Program-made: the position numbers and the translations under genes | Assembly: GCA_027605045.1 (NCBI GenBank) | Contig: JAQFWX010000003.1 | Span: 372,001-436,000 of the forward strand | Reading direction: 5' to 3' | Source of the DNA: Phallus indusiatus | Taxonomy: Eukaryota; Basidiomycota; Agaricomycetes; Phallales; Phallaceae | DNA: 64,000 nt | Part shown: piece after piece, positions 25,169-38,272 of the stretch | Layout of the letters: each line of letters begins with the position of its first letter | How positions within the stretch are numbered: position 1 is the first letter of the stretch | Notes under the pieces: generated by a model | The model's database searches: none | What the model was told of the DNA's origin: nothing | What the model saw: only the letters and a program-made list of their open reading frames with translations

Positions 25169-28100
25169 ATGAACTCGACGTCGTCCTCTGCGATGCCAAA
25201 TACGATCCCTACGACCTCTGTAATGCTCCCTGAAATCCGCACAATGAGTCCCCTCCAGGTTCCTGCGCCCTCCCAACCTGACTCTTCCGTTACCGCATCT
25301 TCTCACGAAACTTTCACGACTGCATTCTCATCAACGCCCTCTCCGTCTTCACCGGTTGTATCACCACTTCAGTCTATGGTTTCAACTAGAGATCATTCGT
25401 CAGCGGTATCCCCCGCAGCTTTACTTCCACCGCATTCATTGAGGAAGAGTATATCTGTCGACTCGTTTATAAGCAGCAGGCGTCACCCGGATTCTTCAGA
25501 TGCAGGACCAAGCTCACCCGTTCAGCAACGCGACCATTCGCGTGATACCAAAACTGTTAGACCTAGAGAACTCAACGATATCCCTGACAAAGACACATTA
25601 GATCCAAGCTCACGCATCCCGCCGTTCACGAAGTCATTGACTTCTCGTCTATTTGGTCGTACAAGAGGCCACAGTCTAAGCGGACCGTCTGTCGAATACG
25701 ACGATCCATACCTGGACGATTCAGAGCATGAACATGTCTCTGACTTAGTCCAGCTCCCCATGCTTTCCTCTCAACGAACCCAAGCTGCCCCCATGTTACC
25801 CAATGGATTATCAAGAGGCCAATCGCGGTCGCGACTCAACAATCACGATGGTCTTCTACTTCCACCGCGCTCATCTCTTTCTACTACCACTCCCACCCCA
25901 CTTCCCCCAACCTCAACCACTCCCACAATATCGCCATCAACCCCTTCAGTAGTTGCCTCGCATTCTCGCAGGCCCGTTCCGAACCCGTTGGTTTTACCAT
26001 CAAATCGTCAAAGCTCCTCATCTGTTAAACGTAATCGCGCAACAACAGAGGTAAGTTTTGTTCTCCTTCACTTGATTCACCACTTTTTAACTCAACATTA
26101 TTACAGTCAAAGGAAGCTTTATCTATTGGAGTTGTCGGCACTTTCGGCTGCGGCAAGACGACAATGATCAGGCGAGGTCTAAGAGTATGGGGCGTATCTG
26201 ATGAGTCGGTATCTACGATACCCACTCCTAAAGGCCGCATAAGATGTCAGTACATTTACTTGCAAATTATGACGTGAACCTCTAACTTAAAATAATACAA
26301 ATAGTCGGTATTCGTACCATTAACGCATCCAGGGAAGATGACATAACGGCAACTGTCGTGGAAGTTGATAGCGATAATTTTTCTTATGATACGCCGGAAG
26401 GCGCTTGGCCGGAAGGACTACCGCACATTGACGGCGTGCTGGTTTTGTATGATGCTTCTGACCCGGCGTCTTACATCCACGTTCCAGAATTAATAGGTAA
26501 TGCAATCAACATCGAAAGGTTTAAAAAGCCAGTTCACATTGATATCCCTTTTTTAGTTGCATACCACTCGTTACAATTGCCCGTGATTGTTGTTGCGTGC
26601 AAATGTGATTTGGAAATACGCGTTCTACCAGACACTGCTTCGGATCGAGCTAAACCTTACGGCATCGGTTTAGTTGAAGTGTCCATTGAAACTGAGACGG
26701 GAAGGCTAAAGATGCGATATTGTTTCAAATGGCTATTGCGTTCCATTGAACAGGCTAAAAGGGGCGACGTTCCCACTGGCCCCGATTATCCCAATCCTGC
26801 CAGTCCCGACGTGCTTAGTGCACCTTGGTCGGAAGGTCACTATGGTAGGGAGTCAAGGTCCAGCTTCACTCGCTCCATGATGGGTACACCCACCAATGGA
26901 TCTCCCTCAACTGCCATGAAATCGCTCAACTCTGCCCAAGTTGAGCCGAGTCCTACAATATCTAACTCAGCCTCGACACCTCGTCCCCATGGAGCAACGT
27001 CTCCAACTCGCGTAAAGTCTGTCGGGGACCTCATGACAGAGGTAGAAAAGAACCGGCAAGAGGAACGGGAAGTGACAAGACAGGATAGTCAAGATGGCAG
27101 GCCAAGCTCTCTCAGTCGTAGTGTGACCTTAAATGGAGAAACGAAATCAGGGTCGTTGAATCGCAGTGCCATTGTTGCGACAAGTAAAGGCGCGAGCGAC
27201 CAGGCTGTACCCGTAGAGAAAACAAAGGAATCCGGTGAAAGGACAGGGAGTCATGAGTCAAAAGCCGAGTCTCGAAACAATGGAAAGAAAGAAGCGTCAG
27301 TCTTTTCTTTCTTTTTTCCTTTCTACTACCCCTTATGAATTATGATACACATTTCAGGCCTTCCATGCCGTGGGCCACCTTGGAAGAGTTACTGGACAAG
27401 CTCTTCTTTTTAGCTGTCAGCGGTGATGGTATGTGACATGGGCCCTTATCGATTATTTGATTTTATTAAAATAGATACACAGATCCCACTTTCATTAAGC
27501 ATTTCTTGTTAACCTATCGTAAATTCGCGACCCCCCGGACTGTTCTTTTGGGCATGCAAAAACGTGTCAGGCAGCTTACTAAAGATTATTCGGATTTGTT
27601 GCTAGGGAACTACGCTCAAATGAGGTAATGTCGTTTATGCAGACGGTGTCTTTTGTCAAAATCCTAACAAGTTGTATAGGATTTGCGACTTGTTGGTAGA
27701 GTGGATATCGACTTACCCCACAGATTTTGCCACCCCTGGATCCCATGGTGCACTTAAAGCTCTTGTCAAACATATATCCTCAAACCCGTGTACACTTCAT
27801 TACGGTTCCGACCTCCTTCCATTCCTTGATGAGCTACCCCGCTTGAAGGATCTAGAGTCCTCGTGGGCATTGCCGTGTGAAGATCCAACAGCTAGCGACG
27901 AAAGCGATGCTGCACATGAGGAGCTCGAGCCGGCTCCAATCTATCAAAATGTTTCTGAAGAGACATTCGCATCCTCCGCTGTTACTTCATCCGGGAAGGA
28001 TTCCTCACCCACTCAAAGTAAACTTACAAAGTCGACTACTCGTGAACGTAAAGCAAGTCTACCCTTGAGCACCAAATCGTTGACATCGCCCATTGGCGGT

Positions 28101-29265
28101 GATAATCATCGCTTGTCGGCTTCTAAAGCACCTCCCATCCCTCCTCGGAACTCTCTCAGAGATTTAAATCGTCTTTTGCAATCGGTAAATACGTATGACG
28201 CTGAAGATTTTGCTCAGCAGATTACGAAGATGCAAAGGGATCTATTTTTGGCTATTGAGGTTTGTTATTTGTGTCCTTTATATCAAATCAAAGAAAACAA
28301 GATTTAATATCGATGTTACCTATTTCGCTAGCCCCGCCAATGGTTACGTTATGCCATGAGTGAAACTCGTTCTCAAAACGACCCTATCTCGATATGTGCG
28401 AACTTCTACAACCATTTAGCCTTTTGGTACGTTTGTAATATATAACATATCTTGATTCCGTTCTCTGTTAACTGATTTTAGGGTTTCTTCTTTGATTCTT
28501 GTTCACGAACGGATCAAAGCTCGTGAAAAGCAAGTAGAGCGATTCGTAGATCTGGCGCAAAGACTACGTTATCTAAATAACTACGTTGGGCTACGGGCTG
28601 TCATGACAGGCATCAACAATGCGACTTATCCAAATGATGAAATCATGTCCACGTTTCGCTATAACAAAATACGGTTATACCAACAGTATCTCGGCTGGGA
28701 AATTCTTCTAAGTTCGCAACATAATCATCGTGCATATCGTATGGCGTTGCGGAATACCGATGGACCAGCTATTCCTGACATGTCAGTTTGCATCGTTTTG
28801 AATCTACGATTCGTTATTTATATATCATTATTTGTATTTTAGGGAAGTTCATACATTCGATATGGTACGAGCGAACGACTCGAACCCGAATTACAAGTCT
28901 GATGATCCGAACAAAATCCATTGGGGCAAATTCACCCTAATGGCTCGCATGATTCTGATGCTACAAGGATTGCAAGAAAAGATTCGGGGCAGTCGACACT
29001 TGGATTTTCCTGAGCGACAATGGATAAGAGACATGATTGAAAACGATGTTATGGATCCTGAGGTTCTGTCACCATGATCTTATCCATTCATCTTGTCCTA
29101 TCTGACCCGTCTTTCTTTTATATATAGACGATTCAATCCCGCGTATATCCTCCTCGTGATGATGCGGAGCCACCTGTTCCGTGGACCGTAGGACCAGAGT
29201 CACCAAGTACCTCAAAGAACGAATCTGCACGATTTAGGAAAATGTTCTTTAACCGCCTAAAATGA
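25169..29265 (+). CDS. RasGEF protein with N-terminal small-GTPase-like domain
   Basis: The C-terminal half is a Cdc25-type Ras exchange factor. The RasGEF_N block (WATLEELLDKLFFLAVSGD; TFIKHFLLTYRKFATP; VEWISTYPTDF) lies at about 27360-27820. The catalytic block (RDLNRLLQSVNTYDAEDFAQ; LAFWVSSLILVHERIKAREK; RLRYLNNYVGLRAVMTGINN; PDMEVHTFDMVRAND; FTLMARMILMLQGLQEKIRG) lies at about 28160-29070. The N-terminus is about 300 residues of Ser/Pro-rich sequence from the ATG at 25169. Between them sits a small-GTPase-like domain: P-loop GVVGTFGCGKTTMIRR (about 26120-26170), GVLVLYDASDPASY, and VIVVACKCDLE in place of the usual NKCD motif (about 26580-26620). No clear DxxG follows. The product ends KMFFNRLK. 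It may be an exchange factor whose GTPase-like part is regulatory. The Ras partner is not determinable here. An upstream in-frame extension lacks an ATG. Confidence 0.9.
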
Positions 29266-29791
29266 ACCATCATGACCTTCCTCGTGTCTTTCGCATGTTC
29301 GCATTTCGCATTTTGTTTTTTATTTCATGATACCTTGACTTTTTCTTTTTTTATAAGCCCCTATTGGCTGTGTGCATTCTATACCCCCCATTCCTGGAAA
29401 TTTGTTTGTTGTCGGACAATCGTTTGCGTAGGCTGTGCAGATATTGTATACAACATGTTCACATTTTGGAAAGAATACAATTATACATTGGCATTTGTTT
29501 TAGAAGTCTATTGGTGTCAAATCAAGCTTGGAGTCGAGGCCGTAATTACATACTACTTTAAAGGCGATATATAAATTTTGTGGATCACATGAGCCTACAT
29601 GCTTTTAGCATGTGTTTTGCCTTTGAGTTTTTGCAGTTCGATTTATCCCTAATACAGGCTCCTTATACCAAACGGTTAAGCGTTTTTTTTTCAAAAAGAG
29701 CCTTATTCGAGTCAAGAGCCCTTACGCGCGGAAGGTTTCTTATGTAAGCAATCGGACTAGGTTCTCTTCACTTGAAGTCCTTCGCAAGTCA
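29266..29791. other. Intergenic, about 525 bp
   Basis: It lies between two plus-strand genes: the RasGEF 3' region and the DRS1 promoter. T-rich runs occur near 29330-29355 and 29685. Hydrophobic open frames between 29272 and 29574 are low quality and I take them as chance. Confidence 0.5.
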
Positions 29792-32535
29792 ATGGCCATT
29801 AAAGATGATTTTATCTTCACGATAGACTCTGATGAAGAATTGGCCAATGAAGAGCCTATCCTCCAATCGAAGAATGCTACTAGCAACTCGAAAGACCAAG
29901 TTGACGATAGTCTGAATCCTGATTTTGTTTTCGATCCGACTGGCAATCCTTTCACCGATGTCCTAGCTACAGAGGAAACCGATGAAATTATAGTAGGCTC
30001 TAAGCCTGTAAGTGTATAGATAAGCGTTGATTATAGTTTTTCTCTAATAATGGGACTCCAGGTTCCTATTTCTGTAGATGACATCATTGCACGGAGAAAG
30101 CGAAAAATCGCGTCTAACAGTGAAAATAGAAAACGAAAACGGTCACTCGAGGATGATGAAGGTGAAGACGATTCTTCGCAATCGGAAGATGAACTCTCAG
30201 AAGGTGCGAGTGATCAAGCAAGCCTTGATGAACAAGACCCGCTGCAATCTGAGGACGAGGACGAGGAGAGGACGAAGAGGACGACGCGAAAACGAAAACA
30301 AAAGCGACGATGATGAAGAAAACTTGGAAGAGGAGGGAGAATCTTTATCTGACGCGAATCCTTCCTCGGAAGATGATAGTGACGAAGAAAGTCAAGCAGA
30401 GAAAGAACGCAAAAAGGAGTTTTTCGCGGATGATTCAGCTGTGGAGAAACATGCCTCTTTCGTGACAATGAACCTTTCGCGTCCTATCATGAAGGCATTG
30501 AACTCGCTGGGTTTCTCAAGTCCAACACCGATTCAAACTGCCACAATACCCGTTGCACTCCTTGGGAAAGACATTGTCGGTAATGCAGTCACTGGCTCCG
30601 GAAAAACAGCTGCTTTTGTCATACCTATGGTTGAACGTCTCATGTACCGGGAGAGAGGCAAACATGCTGCTGCGACTCGATGTCTCATTCTTGTTCCAAC
30701 GCGAGAATTAGCTGTTCAGTGCTACGATGTGGCTATGAAGCTTGGAGCTCATACAGATATTCAATTCTGTCTTGTCGTCGGTATGTTAAATATACTTTTG
30801 GGCAGTGTGTGATGTATTTGACGTTTTTTTAGGTGGGTTGTCTTTGAAAGCCCAGGAAGCAGCATTAAAAACGCGTCCGGATGTTGTTATCGCTACTCCG
30901 GGTCGATTGATTGATCACCTGCGCAACTCCCCCTCATTCGGCTTAGATGCCCTCGATATCTTAGTTCTGGACGAAGCAGATCGTATGCTTGAAGATGGGT
31001 TTGCTGACGAACTGACCGAAATTGTGAAGTCATGTCCCCACTCTAGACAAACCATGCTTTTCTCTGCTACTATGACCGATTCCGTGGATGACTTGGTCCG
31101 CATGTCTCTGAATAAGCCGGTTCGCTTATTTGTTGATCCCAAGAAAACGACAGCTCGCGGCCTTATACAAGAATTCGTTAGAGTGAGGGCAGGTCGGGAA
31201 GATGACCGACCTGCAATGCTTGCTGCGCTATGCAAACGGACTTTCAAAGAGAAAACTATTATATTCTTACGTAGTAAAAAACTTGCCCACCAGCTGAGAA
31301 TAGTGTTTGGTCTACTCGGGATGAAATGTGGTGAATTGCACGGTGATTTGTCTCAAGAACAGGTAATGTCTCGATTTTCACAAGTTCCCTTTAGGGCAGG
31401 GACTTATCCATTCCATAGCGCTTGAAAGCACTGCAGCTTTTCAAGGACGGGGATGTAGACTATTTAATGGCTACGGATCTAGCGTCTCGGGGTTTAGATA
31501 TCAAAGGAATAGAAACTGTTATTAATTACGACATGCCGGGGCAATTGGCTCAATATTTGCATCGTGTTGGTCGAACAGCTCGTGCCGGCAAAAAAGGACG
31601 GTCAGTTTGCTTTGTTCATATGGAATGTTCTCATATCCTGATGCATATTATAGCTCTGTCACCCTCGTTGGTGAAAGCGACCGAAAAATTCTAAAAGCTG
31701 CAATTAAACGCAGTGGCGATGATAAGATTCGGCATAGAGTCGTGTTTGCTGAAGTCATCTCTAAATGGAAGAAAACGCTAGAAGAATTAAAAGATGAAAT
31801 TGAGGCCGTAATGAAAGAAGAGAAAGAAGAGAAGGAAGTATGTTGTTTCGCATTCTCTGTTGGGCCGATATGGATTCTATTTGTTGTTACAGATACGTAA
31901 AGCAGAGATGGAACTGAAGAAGAGCCAAAATATGTTAGAGCATCAGGAGGAGATCTTTTCACGGCCGGCACGGACCTGGTTCCAGACCGCCAAGGAAAAA
32001 CAAAAAGCAGAAGGTTAGTTGTGTATACCGAGTCGATTTCTATGTTTTTAATATCTTGTTAATTAGGATTGAGCAAGCAACACTACGAGGCTGGCTTTCC
32101 TAGCTCTAAGGCTTCGAGTTTGGATACAAAACCTAAAGTGCGTACTTTCAATGGTGCTCTTCTTGCTATAACTGACGAGTTCAAAAGACTAAGAAGGCTG
32201 AAATGACGCGAAAAGACAAGCGACGGCGGTTAGCTCTGAAAGAGGACGCAGACTTAAAAGACAAAGGATCAAGAGAGGCCGCTATCCGAAGCGCAAAAAA
32301 GGCCAACAGGCCGACTAAAATTGGAGAACCCGAATCTCGTTTGAAAAGTAAACGAGAAACGGATAGAGGGAAGAAGAAAAAGAAACGGGAGCGTTTATCA
32401 AACATTGGGTTTGACAAGGAGATCGGTGTGAAAGGGCATAGGCCATCTAACGTGCAGAAAAGAGAGGGAACAAGAGCTCGGAAGGGAGATGCTATAGGTG
32501 CTGGGAGGAAGAAAGGCTTCAAAAAGTCGAAGTAA
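29792..32535 (+). CDS. DRS1: DEAD-box ATP-dependent RNA helicase DRS1 (DDX27-like)
   Basis: Drs1 is a nucleolar helicase for 27S pre-rRNA processing and 60S subunit assembly. The ATG at 29792 starts [20 protein letters not shown], an acidic leader that continues through a Lys/Asp/Glu-rich region (about 30090-30420). The helicase core has all motifs: Q-motif ([26 protein letters not shown]), I ([13 protein letters not shown]), Ia ([10 protein letters not shown]), Ib ([11 protein letters not shown]), II (DEAD in [14 protein letters not shown]), III (FSATM), IV (IIFLRSKK), V ([13 protein letters not shown]) and VI ([15 protein letters not shown]). The C-terminus has a coiled Lys/Glu-rich helix and a very basic tail ending GFKKSK, as in Drs1. 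Six or so short introns interrupt it, including one inside the motif IV-V region. APC4 starts about 220 bp downstream on the same strand. Confidence 0.95.
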
Positions 32536-32756
32536 ACACTATCGAGCTTTTAGTAGTTACTATCGAGTCTTTTCTTTCCATAAATCATTTGCGGGCTTTT
32601 CCCCGTGGGAAAATGCAAACACGTCCGAAACCCATTGAATGGATACTAATCAATCCTTTTCATTGTTACGTCCTTTTACGACCACTCCGCAGATTCTTCT
32701 GTAAACGCAACACCCTCAAACTTGTATGAATCTCGGCGTTTCCGAAATCACAGACA

Positions 32757-35700
32757 ATGTTACAAGGAGACAGCTTTGAGTCTTTGGCCATTCTTCGCCT
32801 CAGCTCGCCCTCCCATGTCCTGCAATCTTCCTGCAGTCCGGACAAAGATCTTTTGCTTGTGATTTCGCGACTTGGCAACAAAGACACCATAAGCTTATGG
32901 AAGATGCAAGGTGGAAAGAAATGGGAAGTGGATGTCAGCGTTGGCAACGTAGCGCACGAGGAGGTAACTGGAATCGCGTGGAGTCCGGATGGTAACTATT
33001 TTTTTTGTTTATCGGGGACTTCATTTTTTGTCTGTCAATATTGATATAACTCTTATATATATAAAATTTGGGAATGATTTATCGCAGGAATGTCAATTCT
33101 CATTTCGCACCATCCGCCTCGCCTAAGCATTCATTCGATACAAGATGGACGACAGGAGCGCTCCGTCTCGTTTTCTCCCAGTTCGTCCAGCACTTTTCCC
33201 AATTTCCGTATTACGAATGTTTGGTGGATCAAATTTAATCCTCCCTCGAAAAAAGGGCCGGAAATACCCGACTTCTTCAAACGCAATAAGACCATTGTAG
33301 GGAACATAGTTTCTCGCATCTTTCGGGGCGCCGTCCTCACTAACGAAACATAGCCTGGCTCCGCCCTTTCTCAGCTCAAGATGCAGCCTCTTCTGGATCC
33401 TTTGAAGGACGACACTTCTCCAATCACGTGAGATGCCGACCTTGGCTCCCTTTTGGCTCATCATACCCACATTCATGTCTATATTTGAAACAGAACATCC
33501 GACCTTTTTTCATTCCAAGGGATATTGCCAACCTCGAGTACCAAAGTACCCAAATTGCCTGATAGCATTGCGGACTGGCCTACCCTACCTCCTGATCTTG
33601 TAGCATCGTCTATTAAGCCATATCCTCGGCCGGGCGATCCGAAAAGACGACCCGGTCTTCCGGAAGAGGTCTTGGACGACGTTCGTGTTGAGGCTTCAAT
33701 GAATTATGATAGCATCGTCGTGGTTGCCGACGACCATGGCCAATGCCATTTCTTCTTAGATGCTACCTATCCACTTGGTTCCCAGTCTGTTGCTGAGGTT
33801 GAGAACGGTGTGTCTGCTCAGGTTTCATCATTAACACCATCTCCGGTGAAACAATCTGTTTTCTGTCATGTAAGTTATCACATTGAGGATAAAGTGATGA
33901 CAACCATTGTACCAAGCGTACTGGATTTGACTCTTCTCCGATCATCTCAAATTCGAGAGGTAGCAAGAGCATCGTCTGCAGCGCGTGATTTAGCCTGGTA
34001 TATGCTACGCGTCATGGAAGAAATGCGAACTACCTGGATAGGTGAACAAGGGGACGGTGCACATGCCATAGGTCCGAAATGGATCAAAGAAATCGAAACT
34101 CGGCAGAGTATGCATGTTGCAGGTAAGTGTCAACGAGCGGTATGAAATTAAAAATGAATTGACGTCTCGCAACCGTCTATACTTAGGGAAGCCACCAAAT
34201 GCAATTTGCGATTTAACTTCTTTATTGGTCGGTGGACGTCCTACGGACGCATTGAACGATGTCTTTGAAAATTCAAGCGAGCGTGTTGGCATTATTTTTC
34301 TGCTGTCTCGTCACTCGGATTATTATTAAGTTTCAACCTTCTAGGGTATATTAAAATGGGAAACTAGTATGACTGAGGCGCTCACGAAACTCAGAGATTT
34401 TTCTGAGAAGCGTCTTGTTCTCGCTGCCCAACGGTTATATATAATTATGCGGGAGGTTAAGGGATGGTGTAAATTGTCATTATTTATTCAGCCGTTCCGC
34501 TTGTTTCTTTTTTTAACAATCAGCATTTCAGACCTCAAAAATACGGCATGTATCAGTTTGATGAAAAATTGGTCGATAGTGTGACGGACTGGTTGCGGAA
34601 AGCCATTGTTTTATCAACGTGGATGGCGTCAATGGCAAGAGAACAGCTCTATCAGTTTAGGGAGTTCAAAATATGGCTCAGATATGGTAATTTATTTCTT
34701 TTGATACTTTTTCCTCATTAAAATTCACTTGAATTTGCCGACGCACAGAAATCAACAAGGCTAATAATGATGGCACCGAAGATTTCCGGATACGTGCGCT
34801 CAGTTGGGATGTACTGGAAGTAAACCGATATCTGATGAACGGTGTCAATGGAAGTGGATTAGAAGACTTTTTTGATCAAGGGGGGAAGAGTCGAATACCT
34901 ACCGTAACGCCATACGATGTGCGTGCGCCTGCGATGCCGGCCACACTTGAGGATGCTATTAAAGCAGCGAGGCTAGTTCTTGACAAACCATTTCCCCGTC
35001 CATGGGAGGAAGTGAGTTTTGCCCTTAGTTCATACAATTTCCCAAGTGTTTTAAATTTGGACAATACCCTTCTATTTAAGGCACCACAACTGAAGGATAT
35101 TTCAAAAATTGATCGTAACTTGGAGGGACTGGTCAACGAGATCGCTAGAATATGCCAGCGAATTTTTGCTCCAGCTGGTCTCGGAGCTGGGCAATATGTT
35201 ACTATTGATCGACCAACAAAGCAACCAACGAAGGTGGAAAGCAATGGAAAAGAAGCTCGCGATTACAAATTTCGCGAAAGAACAACGATTCAGGTGCGGG
35301 ACTTCGTGATTTCATTTTCCACAAAATGGGCTGGCCGCTTAAGTTTCGAGGTACACAGGACGGTGTTGCGACGCAGTTTGTATTAAGTTTAAATTCACAC
35401 GGGGAAGGTACTCATCAACGCTGTGAGTGAAGAACAAAAAGCGATGTTTATTAATTTTTTTCGTATTAACTGTATATTACAGTATGCCTATTACGACTGC
35501 AATATGACACTAATAGTGATTTGAAGATCCAAAAGCGTGCAGTGAAACTAGACGTGGCTACAATTGCATGTGATGGGGACGGGGAAGGAAATCCCCCCAT
35601 TGAAATAATGGATTTCGATTTTTTCGACGACAAATACGTTGTCCTGGTTATTAAATCTGAAAGCGGAGGGCAAGAAGGTAAATTGGGACAAATGTGAGAT

Positions 35701-36163
35701 GAATTGAGCTGATACACGGTTTTTTTAGCATCTGCACATCTCGGGATGATGAGCTATCAAGATCTGAAATATAGCAGGACGATCGATGCGGGACCGAACC
35801 CCCAAATTGTTTGGCGGGAGAATTTGATACATAACGTCATGAGCCATCAACAAGTGAGGGTCGATCCTGGTTTCAAAGCTAACTTCTCTGACAGTGATAC
35901 AATGTGGGGCAATTTAGAACGAAACTGAAAATGATAATTCCCTTCGTCTACTAGGTACGAGAAAGTTGGGACTACGAAGCGTGGAGCAGGTGATGATGAC
36001 GGTGAATGGCCGACCAGGACGCCAAACAGTGTGCGTTCTGGACGGTCGGGGAATGGAAATGGAAGTGGTTGACATGGCGGAAGAGGACGAAGAAGTTGAT
36101 GAAGAGCAGGAGGACGGAGAAGGAGGTGGCGATGAGGAAGAGGAGGGCGACATGAGGGAGTAG
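32757..36163 (+). CDS. APC4: Anaphase-promoting complex subunit 4
   Basis: Apc4 is a scaffold subunit of the APC/C ubiquitin ligase that drives mitotic exit. The ATG at 32757 gives MLQGDSFESLAILRLSS. WD40-like blades follow (CSPDKDLLLVISRLGNKDTI, GIAWSPDG, SILISHHPPRLSIHS), interrupted by an intron near 33000-33090. The all-helical Apc4 domain occupies roughly 33960-34700 (VARASSAARDLAWYMLRVM; LTSLLVGGRPTDALNDVF; WLRKAIVLSTWMASMAREQL). A further beta-rich part follows, and the last exon carries VNGRPGRQTVCVLDGRGMEM before an acidic tail of Glu/Asp/Gly ending GDMRE. The junction before the last exon (about 35895-35956) is uncertain: two acceptable donors give different frames, and I chose the one that yields the family C-terminal motif. 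Length is about 850 residues, close to fungal Apc4. Confidence 0.85.
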
Positions 36164-36664
36164 GCAAAACGGAAAACCAACACCAACTACTGAACGTGTG
36201 TGTTTGTGGAAAAAGAAAGAAAGAAATCAAGGAGATATTATCATTCGTCTTGACTTGACCGAGCCTAGGCTTTTTTGCGTCAGAATGCTTCCGCCACATA
36301 CTGCCTTGAGGAAGAGGCCGCGTGCCTCGTTGCCGTTCCGAGCGCTTAGGGTGGGTCAAGAAAAAAGGCCAGCCAGAGAAATGAGGTCCGGGCAAAATAA
36401 TAGAAAAAGGGCGAAAATAAATTTATGTAAAATAAATTATATTATTTTTTTTTTCCAGTGGAATGCGACACTGCGTATCTTTTGCCGGGAATATCGTCCC
36501 GAGGCCAATAACTACGTTTTTTTAACATCCAACTGTCACTTCAGCTCTCCTCGTCCTCGTCCTCCTCCCTCCCTCCTTCCTCTTCTCCTCCTGCTATATT
36601 AACCTCGCTCCACATCCTCTTTCTCTTCTTCGTTATTCACCTATATTTCTATATTATCTATACA
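36164..36664. promoter_or_regulatory. bZIP gene promoter/leader with CT-rich tract and possible upstream ORF
   Basis: The 500 bp between APC4 and the bZIP gene hold a C/T tract at about 36546-36594 (TCCTCGTCCTCC... then CTCCTCCTG). Such tracts are common just upstream of fungal transcription starts. An ATG near 36284 opens a frame to 36602 that would be an upstream ORF if transcription began before it. A run of T lies near 36442. Transcription start is not visible. Confidence 0.35.
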
Positions 36665-38272
36665 ATGGACACTAGCTATAATTCCCTCTCCATCCATTCT
36701 CCCATTGCCAAATTTACTTCAAATTCAGATATATTATCGCCAATCCTCCCGCCTCAGCAACTGCCAGCTTCACACACTTCGCATGCGACTCCTCCCCCTC
36801 CTAATGAGCTGCACTTGTCACAAGCACAGGTTGCTTCCATGCGTCGTAAGAAGAATGCGGACGCTCAGGCAGCATTCAGAGCGCGGAGAGCTAATTATAT
36901 ATCCAGTCTAGAAGAAACAGGTATGACACAGCTAGTTTTTCCCTAGCATTGTTTGCTTTTTTTAAAGAAAGAGAGCTTGTCTATTAACCTATCGTTTTTC
37001 TTTGTCTACAAAAAGTACTCAGTCTTGAGGCAGTCGTTATGTCGCTCCAGGACAGTTGTCGGGAAAGTAGAAACGATGCCGATGACCTTCGTCGAGAAAA
37101 CAGCCATCTTCGGTCATCAATCGAATCCCTTCAAAAAGAGAGTAGGGACAGGGAGAGGCAATGGCGCGAGTTTTTGGTTGCTAAACTCCAGGCATTAGGC
37201 TTAGACGATCCTCAACAACTGAACGATTTCCCTCCTCGATTGCCACCAGTGAATTCTGATTCCACTCATTCAGCAACGTATAATTTAAGAACGCTAAGTT
37301 TCACCGAGTCAGACGCGCTTCGGTTTTCTACTAGTACAGAAACTACTTCCTTTTGCCCTATTCTACCTTGATAATAACATTTGAGATTCAGATCAACGTT
37401 TTCCTTCATCGTCAGCTGGTCATAGTCTTTCTGCAACGTACTCTTCAAACTCGGACCCTAACTGGGTCCCCGCCGCTTCTTTTTCCAACACGCGCACCCC
37501 ATGTATCGATCAATCCCAACCTTCGTCCGCGTCAGAATCCCCCTCAAGTGTCTCTTTCAGCTCGCGATTTTCAATTCCCGGACACGATAGTCGTAGCCTT
37601 GATTTGGTTACTATGTCAAATGCATCATACGGTTGGTATTCTCAGTCTATTTTTAACCTAATGAGACCAATTTATGAATGTTTTGTTCTTCTTTTTATTG
37701 TATCTCCCCCAGAAACGAATTCTCTCATGGCGGAATGTGGGTCCGAAGGCTACTCAACATCCACGACAACAACAACTCGACAGTCTGTCTCTGAAAGCGA
37801 GCGTTGCGTTCGGCAACGTCGCTCCTATTCTGGTCCACACCCTCGTGGAAACGATTTTTATGGTGCAAGTGATATATCGCCTCCTGACAGTGATCATTTC
37901 AACGGCGAAGATCCCACCGGTATTAATGAGAACGATTTCACTCCTAACTCTGCTCGGCCACGCCGACACACATTTGCATCAATGACACCCCACTCTCCTT
38001 CCTTGTCTCCCCCTCTGCGAGGTGGCGATTTGCGTGAGCGGGATATGGCTGTCTCAAACACACTTGCAGTTATTAAAGCACAGGCATTTGGCTCTCTAAG
38101 GAGGCCTAGAACAAGGGTCAAGAAAACGTCCGATTCAAACAATAAAGTTGCGCTGAGCTTGCTTTCCGCGCGAGGGATTGGCTTAGGGCTCCAACCTCCA
38201 GTGACGGATGAGACAACCCCGCGGATGCGGGTGAAACGGAAAAGTGAATGCTTAGATGATGTCGAAATATGA
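36665..38272 (+). CDS. bZIP transcription factor
   Basis: This is a DNA-binding regulator. The ATG at 36665 gives MDTSYNSLSIHSPIAKF. The basic region reads SMRRKKNADAQAAFRARRAN, with the N-x7-R invariant pattern (NADAQAAFR), and continues over an intron into the leucine-zipper-like coil SLEETVLSLEAVVMSLQDSC then DDLRRENSHLRSSIESLQKE. The QAAF form of the basic region is like Cys3/Met4-type and other fungal bZIPs rather than AP-1/Yap; that assignment is only by pattern. The rest, about 250 residues over three exons, is Ser/Pro/Asn-rich, with RRPRTRVKK and RMRVKRKSE basic patches near the end that could be nuclear signals. The stop is at 38272. Targets are unknown. It follows APC4 on the same strand. 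Confidence 0.85.

Noticed and set aside
29272..29574. Hydrophobic Cys/Phe-rich open frame after the RasGEF gene
   Set aside because: Composition is that of random T-rich DNA, it has no splice partners, and it lies in the expected 3' untranslated region.
36198..36602. 134-codon plus-strand frame as a separate gene
   Set aside because: It begins with GTG rather than ATG in its long form and ends in translation of a CT tract; at most it contains an upstream ORF of the bZIP gene.
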